Part shown: in pieces, positions 8,484-15,132 of the stretch
Numbering within the stretch: position 1 is the first letter of the stretch
How the letters are laid out: every line of letters begins with the position of its first letter
Assembly: GCA_900546885.1 (NCBI GenBank)
Contig: UREN01000010.1
Location: forward strand, 1 to 44,479
Length of the DNA: 44,479 bases
Direction: 5' to 3'
Source: an uncultured Oscillospiraceae bacterium
GTDB lineage: Bacteria > Bacillota > Clostridia > Oscillospirales > Ruminococcaceae
Position numbers and translations under genes: made by a program
Notes under the pieces: model-generated
Seen by the model: only the letters and a program-made list of their open reading frames with translations
Database searches by the model: none
Told to the model about the DNA's origin: nothing

Positions 8484-8512
8484 TTGACCGGCACAATATC
8501 TGGTGGTAGTAT
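8484..8512 (+). promoter_or_regulatory. nrdD promoter
   Basis: TTGACC (8484-8489) and TAGTAT (8507-8512) are spaced by 17 bases. The leader to the nrdD start is about 125 bases, GC-rich and able to fold, but I recognise no riboswitch class in it. Confidence 0.5.
8491..8506 (+). promoter_or_regulatory. NrdR-box-like operator in the nrdD promoter
   Basis: The 16-mer GCACAATATCTGGTGG fits my recollection of the NrdR box (ACACWATATWTNGTGT) at 12 of 15 informative positions and exactly fills the -35/-10 spacer. NrdR represses ribonucleotide reductase genes in response to ATP/dATP. NrdR boxes usually come in pairs and I do not see a clear second copy, so this is tentative. Confidence 0.4.
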
Positions 8513-8643
8513 TATATACGCATTCAAGATTTTGCGAGGGACGGCGAAACTCTGTGCGGCGTGCTGGGCGGCCTTTGTGCGGGCCTGCCGGGCATGCCGT
8601 TTGTGCGGCGCGCGGCTTCGTGAAAACGGGAGGAATTTTCGTT

Positions 8644-10932
8644 ATGATCAAAAGCATTATGAAGCGGGACGGGCGTGTGGTGCTCTATGATGAGAGCAAA
8701 ATTGCGTCCGCTATTCTGAAAGCGCTGGAGGCCGCCCGCGAAGGAGACGCCAGTGTGGCTGCCCAGGTGGCGAACAGCGTGGAGGCCCGCCTGGAAGAGC
8801 TGTGCAGCGACGGCACGCCGCAGATTGAACAAATTCAGGACACGGTGGAGCAGGAGCTGATGCGCGCCGGCTGTGAAGAGGCCGCCAAGCAATATATCCT
8901 TTACCGCGCCGAGCGCACGCGCATCCGCGAGGCAAAGACGAGCCTGATGAAGTCTATTGACGAGATCACCAATGTGGACGCCCGCCTCAGCGATATGAAG
9001 CGCGATAACGCCAACATCGACGGCAACACGGCCATGGGCTCCATGCTGCAAATTGGCACGGCAGGCGCCAAGGCCTATAACGCAGCCTATCTGCTTACGC
9101 CCGCACAGGCCAAGGCGTACACCGAGGGAGACATTCACATTCATGATTTCGACTTCTACGCCCTCACCACCACCTGCTGCCAAATTGACCTGCTGAAGCT
9201 GTTCCATGGCGGCTTTTCTACCGGGCACGGCTATTTGCGCGAGCCGCAGGGCATTGCCAGCTATGCGGCGCTGGCGGCCATTGCCATTCAGTCCAACCAG
9301 AATGACCAGCACGGCGGCCAAAGCGTGCCGAACTTCGACTACTCTATGGCCGAGGGCATTGGCAAGACGTTCCGCAAGCAATACCGCGCCAAGCTGCGCG
9401 AGGCGCTGGAAGACCTGCTGGACACCGATGACGAGACGGCGCTGGTGCAGGCCGCCATCGAGGCGGGCAAACAGGCCACGGGCGACAGTGACGTGCGCCT
9501 GGAGACGCACGCCGCCACATTTGATGACGCGGCGGCAAAAGCCATTGCCGCCACAGGCCGGCTGGACGCCGGAAAGGCCGCCCACCTGGTGGCCCATGCG
9601 CGCCGCCGTGCCACGGCCAAGACAGACCGCGAGACGTATCAGGCCATGGAGGGCTTTGTGCACAACCTGAACACCATGCACTCGCGCGCAGGCGCCCAAA
9701 CGCCCTTCTCGTCCATCAACTACGGCACCGACACATCCCCCGAGGGGCGCATGGCTATCCGCAACATCCTTCTGGCAGAGGACGCGGGCCTGGGCCATGG
9801 CGAAACGCCCATTTTCCCCATTCACATCTTCAAGGTGAAAGAGGGCGTCAACTACAACCCCGGCGACCCGAACTATGATTTGTTCGAGCTTTCGTGCAAG
9901 GTGTCTGCCAAGCGCCTGTTCCCGAACTATGTGTTCCTGGACAGCCCCTTCAACCTGCAGTATTACAAGCCCGGCCACCCGGAAACCGAGGTTGCCACCA
10001 TGGGCTGCCGCACGCGCGTGATGGGCAACGTATACGACCCGGAGCGGCAAATTGCCTATTCCCGCGGGAACCTGTCGTTTACTTCCATCAACCTGCCGCG
10101 CCTTGCCATTGAAAGCCATGGAGACGAGGCCCTGTTCTATAAAAAGCTGGACGATATGCTGGAGCTTGTGGCCCAGCAGCTGCTGGACCGCTTTGAAATT
10201 CAGGCGTCCAAACGCGTGTACAATTACCCGTTCCTGATGGGGCAGGGCGTCTGGCTGGATTCCGACAAGCTGGGCCCCAACGATGAGGTGCGCGAAGTGC
10301 TCAAGCACGGCACGCTCTCAATCGGCTTCATCGGCCTTGCCGAGACGCTGACGGCGCTGTATGGCCACCACCACGGTGAAAGCGATGAGATGCAGCAGAA
10401 GGGCCTTGCCATTGTGCGCCACATGCGCGAGTTCTGCGACGCAAAAAGCCAGGCCATGCACATGAACTTCACCCTGCTGGCCACGCCCGCCGAGGGGCTT
10501 TCCGGCCGCTTCATCCGCATGGATAAAAAGCGCTATGGCATCATTCCCGGCGTGACGGACCGCGAGTATTACACCAACTCGTTCCATGTGCCGGTGTGGT
10601 ACCCCATTTCGGCCTATGACAAGATTTATAAAGAGGCGCCGTACCACGCGCTGACGAATGCCGGGCACATCAGCTATGTAGAGCTGGACGGCGACACGGC
10701 CAACAATGTGGAGGCGTTTGAATCTGTTGTGCGCTGCATGCACGACGCTGGCGTGGGCTATGGTTCTATCAACCACCCGGTGGACCGCGACCCGGTGTGC
10801 GGCTATGTGGGCGTGATTGGCGAGGTTTGCCCGCGCTGCGGCCGCCGCGAGGGCGAGGCCCTTTCGAAAGAGCGCATTGACGAGCTGCGCAAGAAATATC
10901 CGGAGATTACCACGTTCTGCGGCTGTGAATGA
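8644..10932 (+). CDS. nrdD: Class III anaerobic ribonucleotide reductase catalytic chain, lacking its glycyl radical segment
   Basis: A 762-residue protein that reduces ribonucleoside triphosphates to deoxyribonucleotides under anaerobic conditions. Residues about 1-95 form an ATP-cone allosteric domain. The ten-stranded barrel follows, with the conserved TTTCCQIDL (C178, C179), the TPFSSINYG segment and GCRTRVMGN. Near the C-terminus is a zinc-site-like region with PVCGYVG, CPRCGR and a final FCGC. Contiguous NrdD proteins continue after the zinc site into the glycyl radical loop; this one ends at TGA 10930-10932, and the missing segment is the separate gene at 11049. ATG 8644 has GGGAGGAA upstream, and the ATP-cone starts right there. 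As a single chain it should be inactive without the radical peptide. Confidence 0.93.
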   Translation: MIKSIMKRDGRVVLYDESKIASAILKALEAAREGDASVAAQVANSVEARLEELCSDGTPQIEQIQDTVEQELMRAGCEEAAKQYILYRAERTRIREAKTSLMKSIDEITNVDARLSDMKRDNANIDGNTAMGSMLQIGTAGAKAYNAAYLLTPAQAKAYTEGDIHIHDFDFYALTTTCCQIDLLKLFHGGFSTGHGYLREPQGIASYAALAAIAIQSNQNDQHGGQSVPNFDYSMAEGIGKTFRKQYRAKLREALEDLLDTDDETALVQAAIEAGKQATGDSDVRLETHAATFDDAAAKAIAATGRLDAGKAAHLVAHARRRATAKTDRETYQAMEGFVHNLNTMHSRAGAQTPFSSINYGTDTSPEGRMAIRNILLAEDAGLGHGETPIFPIHIFKVKEGVNYNPGDPNYDLFELSCKVSAKRLFPNYVFLDSPFNLQYYKPGHPETEVATMGCRTRVMGNVYDPERQIAYSRGNLSFTSINLPRLAIESHGDEALFYKKLDDMLELVAQQLLDRFEIQASKRVYNYPFLMGQGVWLDSDKLGPNDEVREVLKHGTLSIGFIGLAETLTALYGHHHGESDEMQQKGLAIVRHMREFCDAKSQAMHMNFTLLATPAEGLSGRFIRMDKKRYGIIPGVTDREYYTNSFHVPVWYPISAYDKIYKEAPYHALTNAGHISYVELDGDTANNVEAFESVVRCMHDAGVGYGSINHPVDRDPVCGYVGVIGEVCPRCGRREGEALSKERIDELRKKYPEITTFCGCE

Positions 10933-10966
10933 CAGGCACGGCAAAAGCCGCGCATAAAGTTTGTAC

Positions 10967-10995
10967 TTGTAATTGAGTTCATATTGATATATAAT
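10967..10995 (+). promoter_or_regulatory. Internal promoter before the glycyl radical peptide gene
   Basis: TTGTAA (10967-10972), a 17-base spacer, and a perfect TATAAT (10990-10995) lie in the 116-base gap after nrdD. The gap is strikingly AT-rich compared with the flanking coding sequence. This would allow the radical peptide and nrdG to be transcribed independently of nrdD. Confidence 0.6.
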
Positions 10996-11001
10996 ATCAA
11001 T
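10983..11001. promoter_or_regulatory. Palindrome overlapping the -10 element
   Basis: ATTGATAT-ATA-ATATCAAT is a perfect 8-base inverted repeat with a 3-base centre, covering the -10 hexamer. It resembles the TTGAT/ATCAA halves of FNR sites, but the spacing is 7 instead of 4 bases. A dimeric repressor here would block the internal promoter. Confidence 0.45.
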
Positions 11002-11048
11002 TGAGCAAAGTTATCCTGGAAACAGGTTTTATAAGGGAGGAACACGAG

Positions 11049-11207
11049 ATGGCAATTCAGACAAATATCGAGGCAAAATATGGCAAGGACGTTAAGTTCG
11101 AGCGCATCCGCCGCATCACGGGTTACCTTGTGGGCACGATGGATAAGTGGAACGATGCGAAAAAGGCCGAAGAGCACGACCGCGTAAAGCACGGCCTGGC
11201 GCACTGA
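11049..11207 (+). CDS. Stand-alone glycyl radical peptide of class III ribonucleotide reductase (split NrdD C-terminus)
   Basis: A 52-residue protein that matches the C-terminal end of class III NrdD. It carries ERIRRITGYL, in which G25 (codon 11121-11123) is the expected radical glycine, followed by MDKWNDAKKAEEHDRVKHG, the usual terminal helix. ATG 11049 has GGGAGGAA about 8 bases upstream, as good as the site of nrdD itself. In most bacteria this segment is the tail of NrdD. Here a stop codon, 116 non-coding bases, an apparent promoter and an independent start separate the two. It should dock into the NrdD barrel next to the active-site cysteine and be activated by NrdG. The closest known parallel is GrcA (YfiD), the free glycyl radical cofactor that repairs pyruvate formate-lyase. 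Too short for most gene finders. Confidence 0.9.
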   Translation: MAIQTNIEAKYGKDVKFERIRRITGYLVGTMDKWNDAKKAEEHDRVKHGLAH

Positions 11208-11208
11208 T

Positions 11209-11736
11209 ATGGCGCAAATGGTAAATGTCGCGGGTGTCATGGGCGATTCCATTGTGGATGGCCCGGGCATCCGCGTTGCCATCTTCGTGCAGGGGTGCTG
11301 CCATCACTGCGAAGGGTGCCACAACCCCGAGAGCTGGGCGTTTGGTGCGGGCACAGATATGTCTGTGGAAGAACTGTTCGCCATGGTGAAGGCAAACCCG
11401 CTGTGCCGCGGGGTGACGTTTTCGGGCGGCGAGCCGTTCTGCCAGGCCGGGGCGCTGGTGCCGCTGGCAGAAAACTTGAAGGCGGCCGGCTATGAGCTGG
11501 CAAGCTATTCCGGCTATACGTTTGAACAGCTTTTGGCCGGCACGCCGGAACAGAAAGCGCTTTTGGGCCTGCTGGACATTCTTGTGGACGGGCCGTTTGT
11601 GCTGGCGCAGCGCAATTTGGACCTTTTGTTCCGCGGCTCGGCAAACCAGCGCATTCTGGATGTGCCCAAAAGCCTTGCCGCCGGAAGCGCCGTGTGGTGC
11701 ACGGCGCCGCGCTGGGTGGGCGAAAAACAGGGCTGA
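11209..11736 (+). CDS. nrdG: Anaerobic ribonucleotide reductase activating enzyme (radical SAM)
   Basis: A 175-residue radical SAM activase that uses a [4Fe-4S] cluster and S-adenosylmethionine to abstract hydrogen from the glycine of the reductase. The cluster motif CX3CX2C is C30, C34 and C37. FSGGEPF (near residue 71) is the usual SAM-binding GGE motif. The start lies one base after the stop of the glycyl radical peptide and has no strong ribosome site of its own, so translation is probably coupled to that peptide. That ties activase and substrate peptide together at a fixed ratio. Confidence 0.94.
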   Translation: MAQMVNVAGVMGDSIVDGPGIRVAIFVQGCCHHCEGCHNPESWAFGAGTDMSVEELFAMVKANPLCRGVTFSGGEPFCQAGALVPLAENLKAAGYELASYSGYTFEQLLAGTPEQKALLGLLDILVDGPFVLAQRNLDLLFRGSANQRILDVPKSLAAGSAVWCTAPRWVGEKQG

Positions 11737-11784
11737 ACCCGGGCGTTTTGCCCTGTATGCAGTTGTGGTGAAAGGAAAAAAGCG

Positions 11785-11820
11785 GGCGCCGCCAACACGC
11801 TGTGGCGGCGCCTGTTCGTT
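11785..11820 (+). terminator. Terminator after nrdG
   Basis: A perfect 10-base stem (11785-11794 with 11803-11812) and 8-base loop, followed by the weak tract TGTTCGTT. Confidence 0.6.
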
Positions 11821-11997
11821 TGCCCGCATATGGCCCGGCAGCCGGGCATTCTTCCGGCGCGCGCCCCTGTTTTGAAAGCGCTGCCGGGCATGCCTGCCTT
11901 TCCCATGGCGCGGCGCGTGCCCCGGCGGGCAAGCATCATGCCCAGGCGGTGCAACGCGGCGGCGGGCCACAGGGCCCTTCCTTTGTGGCGAAGTTTC
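11821..11997. other. Intergenic stretch, nothing recognised
   Basis: Between the nrdG terminator and the yitT-like promoter the sequence is GC-rich and without a ribosome-site-supported frame on either strand. I see no RNA gene or repeat. Confidence 0.5.
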
Positions 11998-12006
11998 TGG
12001 TATAAT
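11998..12006 (+). promoter_or_regulatory. Extended -10 promoter for the YitT-like gene
   Basis: TGGTATAAT, an extended -10 with a perfect hexamer at 12001-12006. No good -35 is visible at 17 bases. Confidence 0.6.
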
Positions 12007-12059
12007 AGCTCTTACTATGCCGCCTTCGGGCGGAAAACGGAAGAAAAGGAGTTGTTATT

Positions 12060-12677
12060 TTGCGTTCCCTCATCCGGCCGAAGGAATGCGCCATGGCGCT
12101 GCTGGGCAGCGGCATTTTGGCCTTCGGCCTGTATCATGTCCACTCCCTCAGCGGCGTTACAGAGGGCGGCGTGCTTGGCATGACGCTGCTTTTGCACCAC
12201 TGGTTCGGCATTTCGCCCGCGGTGTCCGGCTTTGTGATGAACGCCGCGTGCTATGTGCTGGGCTGGCGGCTGCTGGGCAAAAGCTTTATTGCCTATTCCA
12301 TTGTGGCGGGCGGCGGCTTTTCGGTGTTCTATGCCGTTTTCGAGCGGTTTCCGCCTTTGTGGCCGGGCCTTGCACAGCATCCGCTGGCTGCGGCGCTGGC
12401 GGGCGCCGCTTTTGTGGGCGTTGGCGTTGGGTTTGCCGTGCGAGCGGGCGGCGCCCCCGGTGGGGATGACGCCCTGGCCATGAGCATCTGCAAGCTGACG
12501 AAATGGAATATCCAGTGGGCCTACCTGGCCAGCGACCTGGTGGTGCTGGCGCTGTCGGCCACCTATATTCCGCTTTCCCGGCTGGGGTATTCTCTGCTGA
12601 CGGTGCTGCTGAGCGGCCAGCTGATTGGCCTTGTGCAAAATGTGGGGAAAAAAAGAACGATACAAAAGGATGGTTAA
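12060..12677 (+). CDS. YitT family membrane protein (short form)
   Basis: A 205-residue protein with five or six hydrophobic segments and the YitT/DUF161 features GVTEGGVLGMTLLL and GGAPGGDDALAMSI, glycine-rich loops repeated in both halves. Longer YitT proteins carry a C-terminal cytoplasmic DUF2179 domain that is absent here. The function is not established; a transporter role is often assumed. The start is a TTG at 12060, chosen because AAGGAG lies 8 bases upstream; the first in-frame ATG (codon 12) has no ribosome site. trmB begins 3 bases after its stop, so the two are in one operon. Confidence 0.82.
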   Translation: MRSLIRPKECAMALLGSGILAFGLYHVHSLSGVTEGGVLGMTLLLHHWFGISPAVSGFVMNAACYVLGWRLLGKSFIAYSIVAGGGFSVFYAVFERFPPLWPGLAQHPLAAALAGAAFVGVGVGFAVRAGGAPGGDDALAMSICKLTKWNIQWAYLASDLVVLALSATYIPLSRLGYSLLTVLLSGQLIGLVQNVGKKRTIQKDG

Positions 12678-12680
12678 GCA

Positions 12681-13394
12681 ATGCGCATGCGTTTTAAACC
12701 CTATGCCGGGCCGGAACTGGCGGCCTGCCCCTTCTGTGTGGACGAACCCATGCAGAACAAGGGCAGGTGGAACGAGCAGTTTGCCCGCCCGGCCCAGCCG
12801 CTGATGCTGGAACTTGGCTGCGGCAAGGGCAAATTTCTGGCCCAGATGGCGGTTGCCCACCCCGAGAACAATTACATCGGCATTGATATTACGGCCAAGG
12901 TGCTCATCCTCACAAAGCGAAACATCGACCGCGCCTATGCCCAGGCGGGCCGCGAGGTAGATAACGTGCGCATCCTTACACACGACATTGAACGCATTCG
13001 CAGCATGATGGGCGAAGGCGACAGGGTAAGCCGCATTTATATCAATTTCTGCAACCCGTGGAACCGCAAAAAGGGCCATAAAAAGCACAGGCTGACGCAC
13101 TCGCGCCAGCTGGAGCAGTATCGCGATTTCCTTGTGGACGGCGGCGAAGTGTGGTTCAAGTGCGATGATGAAGACCTGTTTGAAGATTCTGTGGGTTATT
13201 TGGAAGAGATGGGTTTTGCCATTACCTGGCTGACGCGGGACCTGCACGCCAACGAGCCCGCGTGGAACATCCGCACCGAGCACGAGGCCATGTTTGCCGA
13301 AATGGGCATTCCCATCAAGGCGCTCATTGCCAAAAAGCTGCCGGGGGAATATTTTGCCCCCAAAAAGAAAAAGCCGCAGCAGGCGGCCGAATAA
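12681..13394 (+). CDS. trmB: tRNA (guanine-N7-)-methyltransferase
   Basis: A 237-residue SAM-dependent enzyme that makes m7G46 in the variable loop of tRNAs. The SAM-binding loop LELGCGKGKFL is at about residues 43-53 and the acidic NYIGIDI strand follows. The family motif normally written DPWPKKRH reads NPWNRKKGHKKHRLTH here, and IRTEHEAMF near the C-terminus is typical. The lysine-rich C-terminal tail may bind RNA. ATG 12681 has AAAGGATGG upstream. It is the last gene of the yitT-trmB unit and ends before a strong terminator. Confidence 0.92.
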   Translation: MRMRFKPYAGPELAACPFCVDEPMQNKGRWNEQFARPAQPLMLELGCGKGKFLAQMAVAHPENNYIGIDITAKVLILTKRNIDRAYAQAGREVDNVRILTHDIERIRSMMGEGDRVSRIYINFCNPWNRKKGHKKHRLTHSRQLEQYRDFLVDGGEVWFKCDDEDLFEDSVGYLEEMGFAITWLTRDLHANEPAWNIRTEHEAMFAEMGIPIKALIAKKLPGEYFAPKKKKPQQAAE

Positions 13395-13402
13395 CACAAA
13401 CC

Positions 13403-13444
13403 AAAGCCGCTGCACAGCCCGGGCGCCGTGCAGCGGCTTTTTTG
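13403..13444. terminator. Bidirectional terminator
   Basis: A perfect 13-base stem (13403-13415 with 13428-13440) begins with AAA and ends with a run of seven T. It serves trmB and the convergent Dabb gene. Confidence 0.88.
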
Positions 13445-13455
13445 AACTTAAAAGT

Positions 13456-13737
13456 TCAGTTTTCGAAATCGCAGCACACGCGCTCGGCAATCACCGTGTG
13501 CACATATTCCTTCACTGCCATGTGCGCGGGGTGGCACTGATAGGCGTCCAGCGCTTCGCGGCTGTCCAGCGTGCACACAAGGCCCACGTCAAATCCGTTG
13601 AAGCCCAGGCCCACCTGGGCGCTGGAAAGCCCGGGCACAACGCCCACCAGCGCTTCCAGCCGCCGCTTCATCTCGCCGCCCTGCTGGGCTTTCTGCGTTT
13701 TGTCTTTCAGGTTCCAAAGCACAATATGCGTCACCAT
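13456..13737 (-). CDS. Dabb family protein (stress-responsive alpha/beta barrel)
   Basis: A 93-residue single Dabb (dimeric alpha-beta barrel) domain protein. MVTHIVLWNLKD at the N-terminus and the HPAHMAVKEYV motif near residue 69-79 are hallmarks. Members dimerise; some act as small enzymes or binding proteins, but most bacterial ones have no known role. I start at 13737 because the family N-terminus begins there and GGAG lies 10 bases upstream. It begins 5 bases after the dinB stop, so it is co-transcribed with dinB. Confidence 0.85.
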   Translation of the reverse strand: MVTHIVLWNLKDKTQKAQQGGEMKRRLEALVGVVPGLSSAQVGLGFNGFDVGLVCTLDSREALDAYQCHPAHMAVKEYVHTVIAERVCCDFEN

Positions 13738-13742
13738 GTCTC

Positions 13743-14987
13743 TCATTCTCCTTTTTTTCGGTTCTCTTTTATTTTCAAGCCGCCAAGGCCCATGTCGGCG
13801 CGCAGCGCGCTGGCAGAGGCAATGGCGCTTTTGCCAAATTTTCCCCGGATGGAATCCAGGCTTTTTTCCAGGTTTTCCCGCCGCACATCCTCCTGGCCGG
13901 CCTCCGGTGCGAACAGCGAAAGCTGGGCCGCGGCGCTGTGCGAAACGTTCAGGGCCGTCACGGTCAGCATGCGGATGGGTGCGGGAAAACGCCAATTCTG
14001 CTGCAAAAGCGTCAAAGCGGCTGCGGCAATGTCCTTGGCGAGGTGGGTGGGCGTGGCAAGCTGTGCCTGCCGGGTGATGGTTTTGAACCCTGCGTCCTTC
14101 ACGGTAATTTGCACAGCGCCCGCATACAGCCCGTGTGCGCGCAGGCGCGAGGCTACCTCGTCGGAAAGCGCCACAAGGCCGGCGCGCGCGTCGGCAAGGG
14201 TGGTGAGGTCCCGCGGGAAGGTAAGGCCGTTGCCCACGCTTTTTACCTCCCGTTTTTCATACATGCTGCGCACGGGCGAGCCCTCTTCGCCGCGCGCAAA
14301 GCCCCAAAGTTCCATGCCCAGTTTGCCCAGCGCTGCCTCCAGCACCTGGGGAGAAGCAGCGGCAAGCTGGCCGATGGTGGTAATGCCCAGTTTGCCCAGT
14401 GTCTGGCGGGCAGAGTGGCCCACATACAGCAGCGCGTCCACGGGCAGCGGCCACACCAGCTGCCGGTAGTTTTCCGGCGAGAATTCGGTGACGGCGTCCG
14501 GCTTTTTATAGTCAGAGCCCAGTTTGGCAAACGCCTTGGTGAAGCTGACGCCCACCGAGATAGTAAGGCCTGTCTGTGCCTTTACCTCGCGGCGGATGCG
14601 GTGCGCCACCGCCACGGGGGAAGGGCCGAACAGATGCCAGGAGGCCGTCATATCCAGCCAGCTCTCATCAATGCCGAAGGGCTCTACAAATTCAGTATAG
14701 CGCGCATAGATGGCGTTCACCTGTTTTGAATAGGCGCGGTACAGCTCGTGGTGCGGGGGCAAAAGTGCAAGCTGCGGGCACTTGCGCCTGGCGCTGGCCA
14801 CAGTCTCCGCCGTTTGAATGCCGTACTTTTTGGCCGCCTCGTTCTTGGCCAGAATGATGCCGTGCCGGTGCTGCGGGTTGCCGCATACGGCCGCGGGCAC
14901 GTTTTTCAACTCCGGCCTTGTCAAAAGTTCCACCGAGGCATAAAAGCTGTTGCAGTCACAGTGGAAAATCACGCGCTGTGCGGCCAT
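13743..14987 (-). CDS. dinB: DNA polymerase IV, Y-family translesion polymerase
   Basis: A 414-residue Y-family polymerase. The catalytic acid residues are in HCDCNSFYASVE (D11) and GIDESWLD (D107, E108), replacing the more usual SIDEAYLD. The thumb has helix-hairpin-helix segments near residues 180-230 and the little-finger domain follows. QLSLF at about residue 366-370 is a sliding-clamp-binding motif. ATG 14987 has AAAGGAGGG upstream. It forms a two-gene unit with the Dabb gene. I see no clear LexA box in the promoter region. It acts in error-prone bypass of DNA lesions. Confidence 0.92.
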   Translation of the reverse strand: MAAQRVIFHCDCNSFYASVELLTRPELKNVPAAVCGNPQHRHGIILAKNEAAKKYGIQTAETVASARRKCPQLALLPPHHELYRAYSKQVNAIYARYTEFVEPFGIDESWLDMTASWHLFGPSPVAVAHRIRREVKAQTGLTISVGVSFTKAFAKLGSDYKKPDAVTEFSPENYRQLVWPLPVDALLYVGHSARQTLGKLGITTIGQLAAASPQVLEAALGKLGMELWGFARGEEGSPVRSMYEKREVKSVGNGLTFPRDLTTLADARAGLVALSDEVASRLRAHGLYAGAVQITVKDAGFKTITRQAQLATPTHLAKDIAAAALTLLQQNWRFPAPIRMLTVTALNVSHSAAAQLSLFAPEAGQEDVRRENLEKSLDSIRGKFGKSAIASASALRADMGLGGLKIKENRKKGE

Positions 14988-15007
14988 GTGGTGCCCTCCT
15001 TTCTTCT

Positions 15008-15036
15008 TTGCCTATTCTATTATTTTATGCTACAAT
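15008..15036 (+). promoter_or_regulatory. Promoter for the GT-C gene
   Basis: TTGCCT (15008-15013), a 17-base spacer, and TACAAT (15031-15036) with TGC before it. It overlaps the divergent dinB promoter. Confidence 0.65.
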
Positions 15037-15051
15037 GATATCCGTGCACAA
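15022..15051 (-). promoter_or_regulatory. Promoter for dinB
   Basis: On the minus strand TTGTGC (15046-15051), an 18-base spacer, and TAAAAT (15022-15027). Its footprint overlaps the rightward promoter, so the two should compete for RNA polymerase. Confidence 0.45.
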
Positions 15052-15132
15052 GGGGCGGGCGGCATTTTTCTGCCGCGCCGGCGGGGACAGACGGCCCGTG
15101 CCGGCCAGCGCCGGAAAAAGGGGTAGAGAGCA

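Noticed and set aside
10984..11000. Canonical FNR box
   Set aside because: The halves TTGAT and ATCAA are present but are 7 bases apart; FNR needs 4. Kept only as a generic palindrome.
10930..11048. Frameshift or sequencing error splitting nrdD
   Set aside because: The interruption is not one shifted base but a stop followed by 116 AT-rich bases with promoter, palindrome and ribosome site, and then a new ATG. A single error cannot produce this.
14664..14671. Unusual catalytic motif GIDESWLD in DNA polymerase IV
   Set aside because: The acidic residues D107 and E108 are kept. The flanking changes are a sequence variant of the family and not evidence of loss of function.
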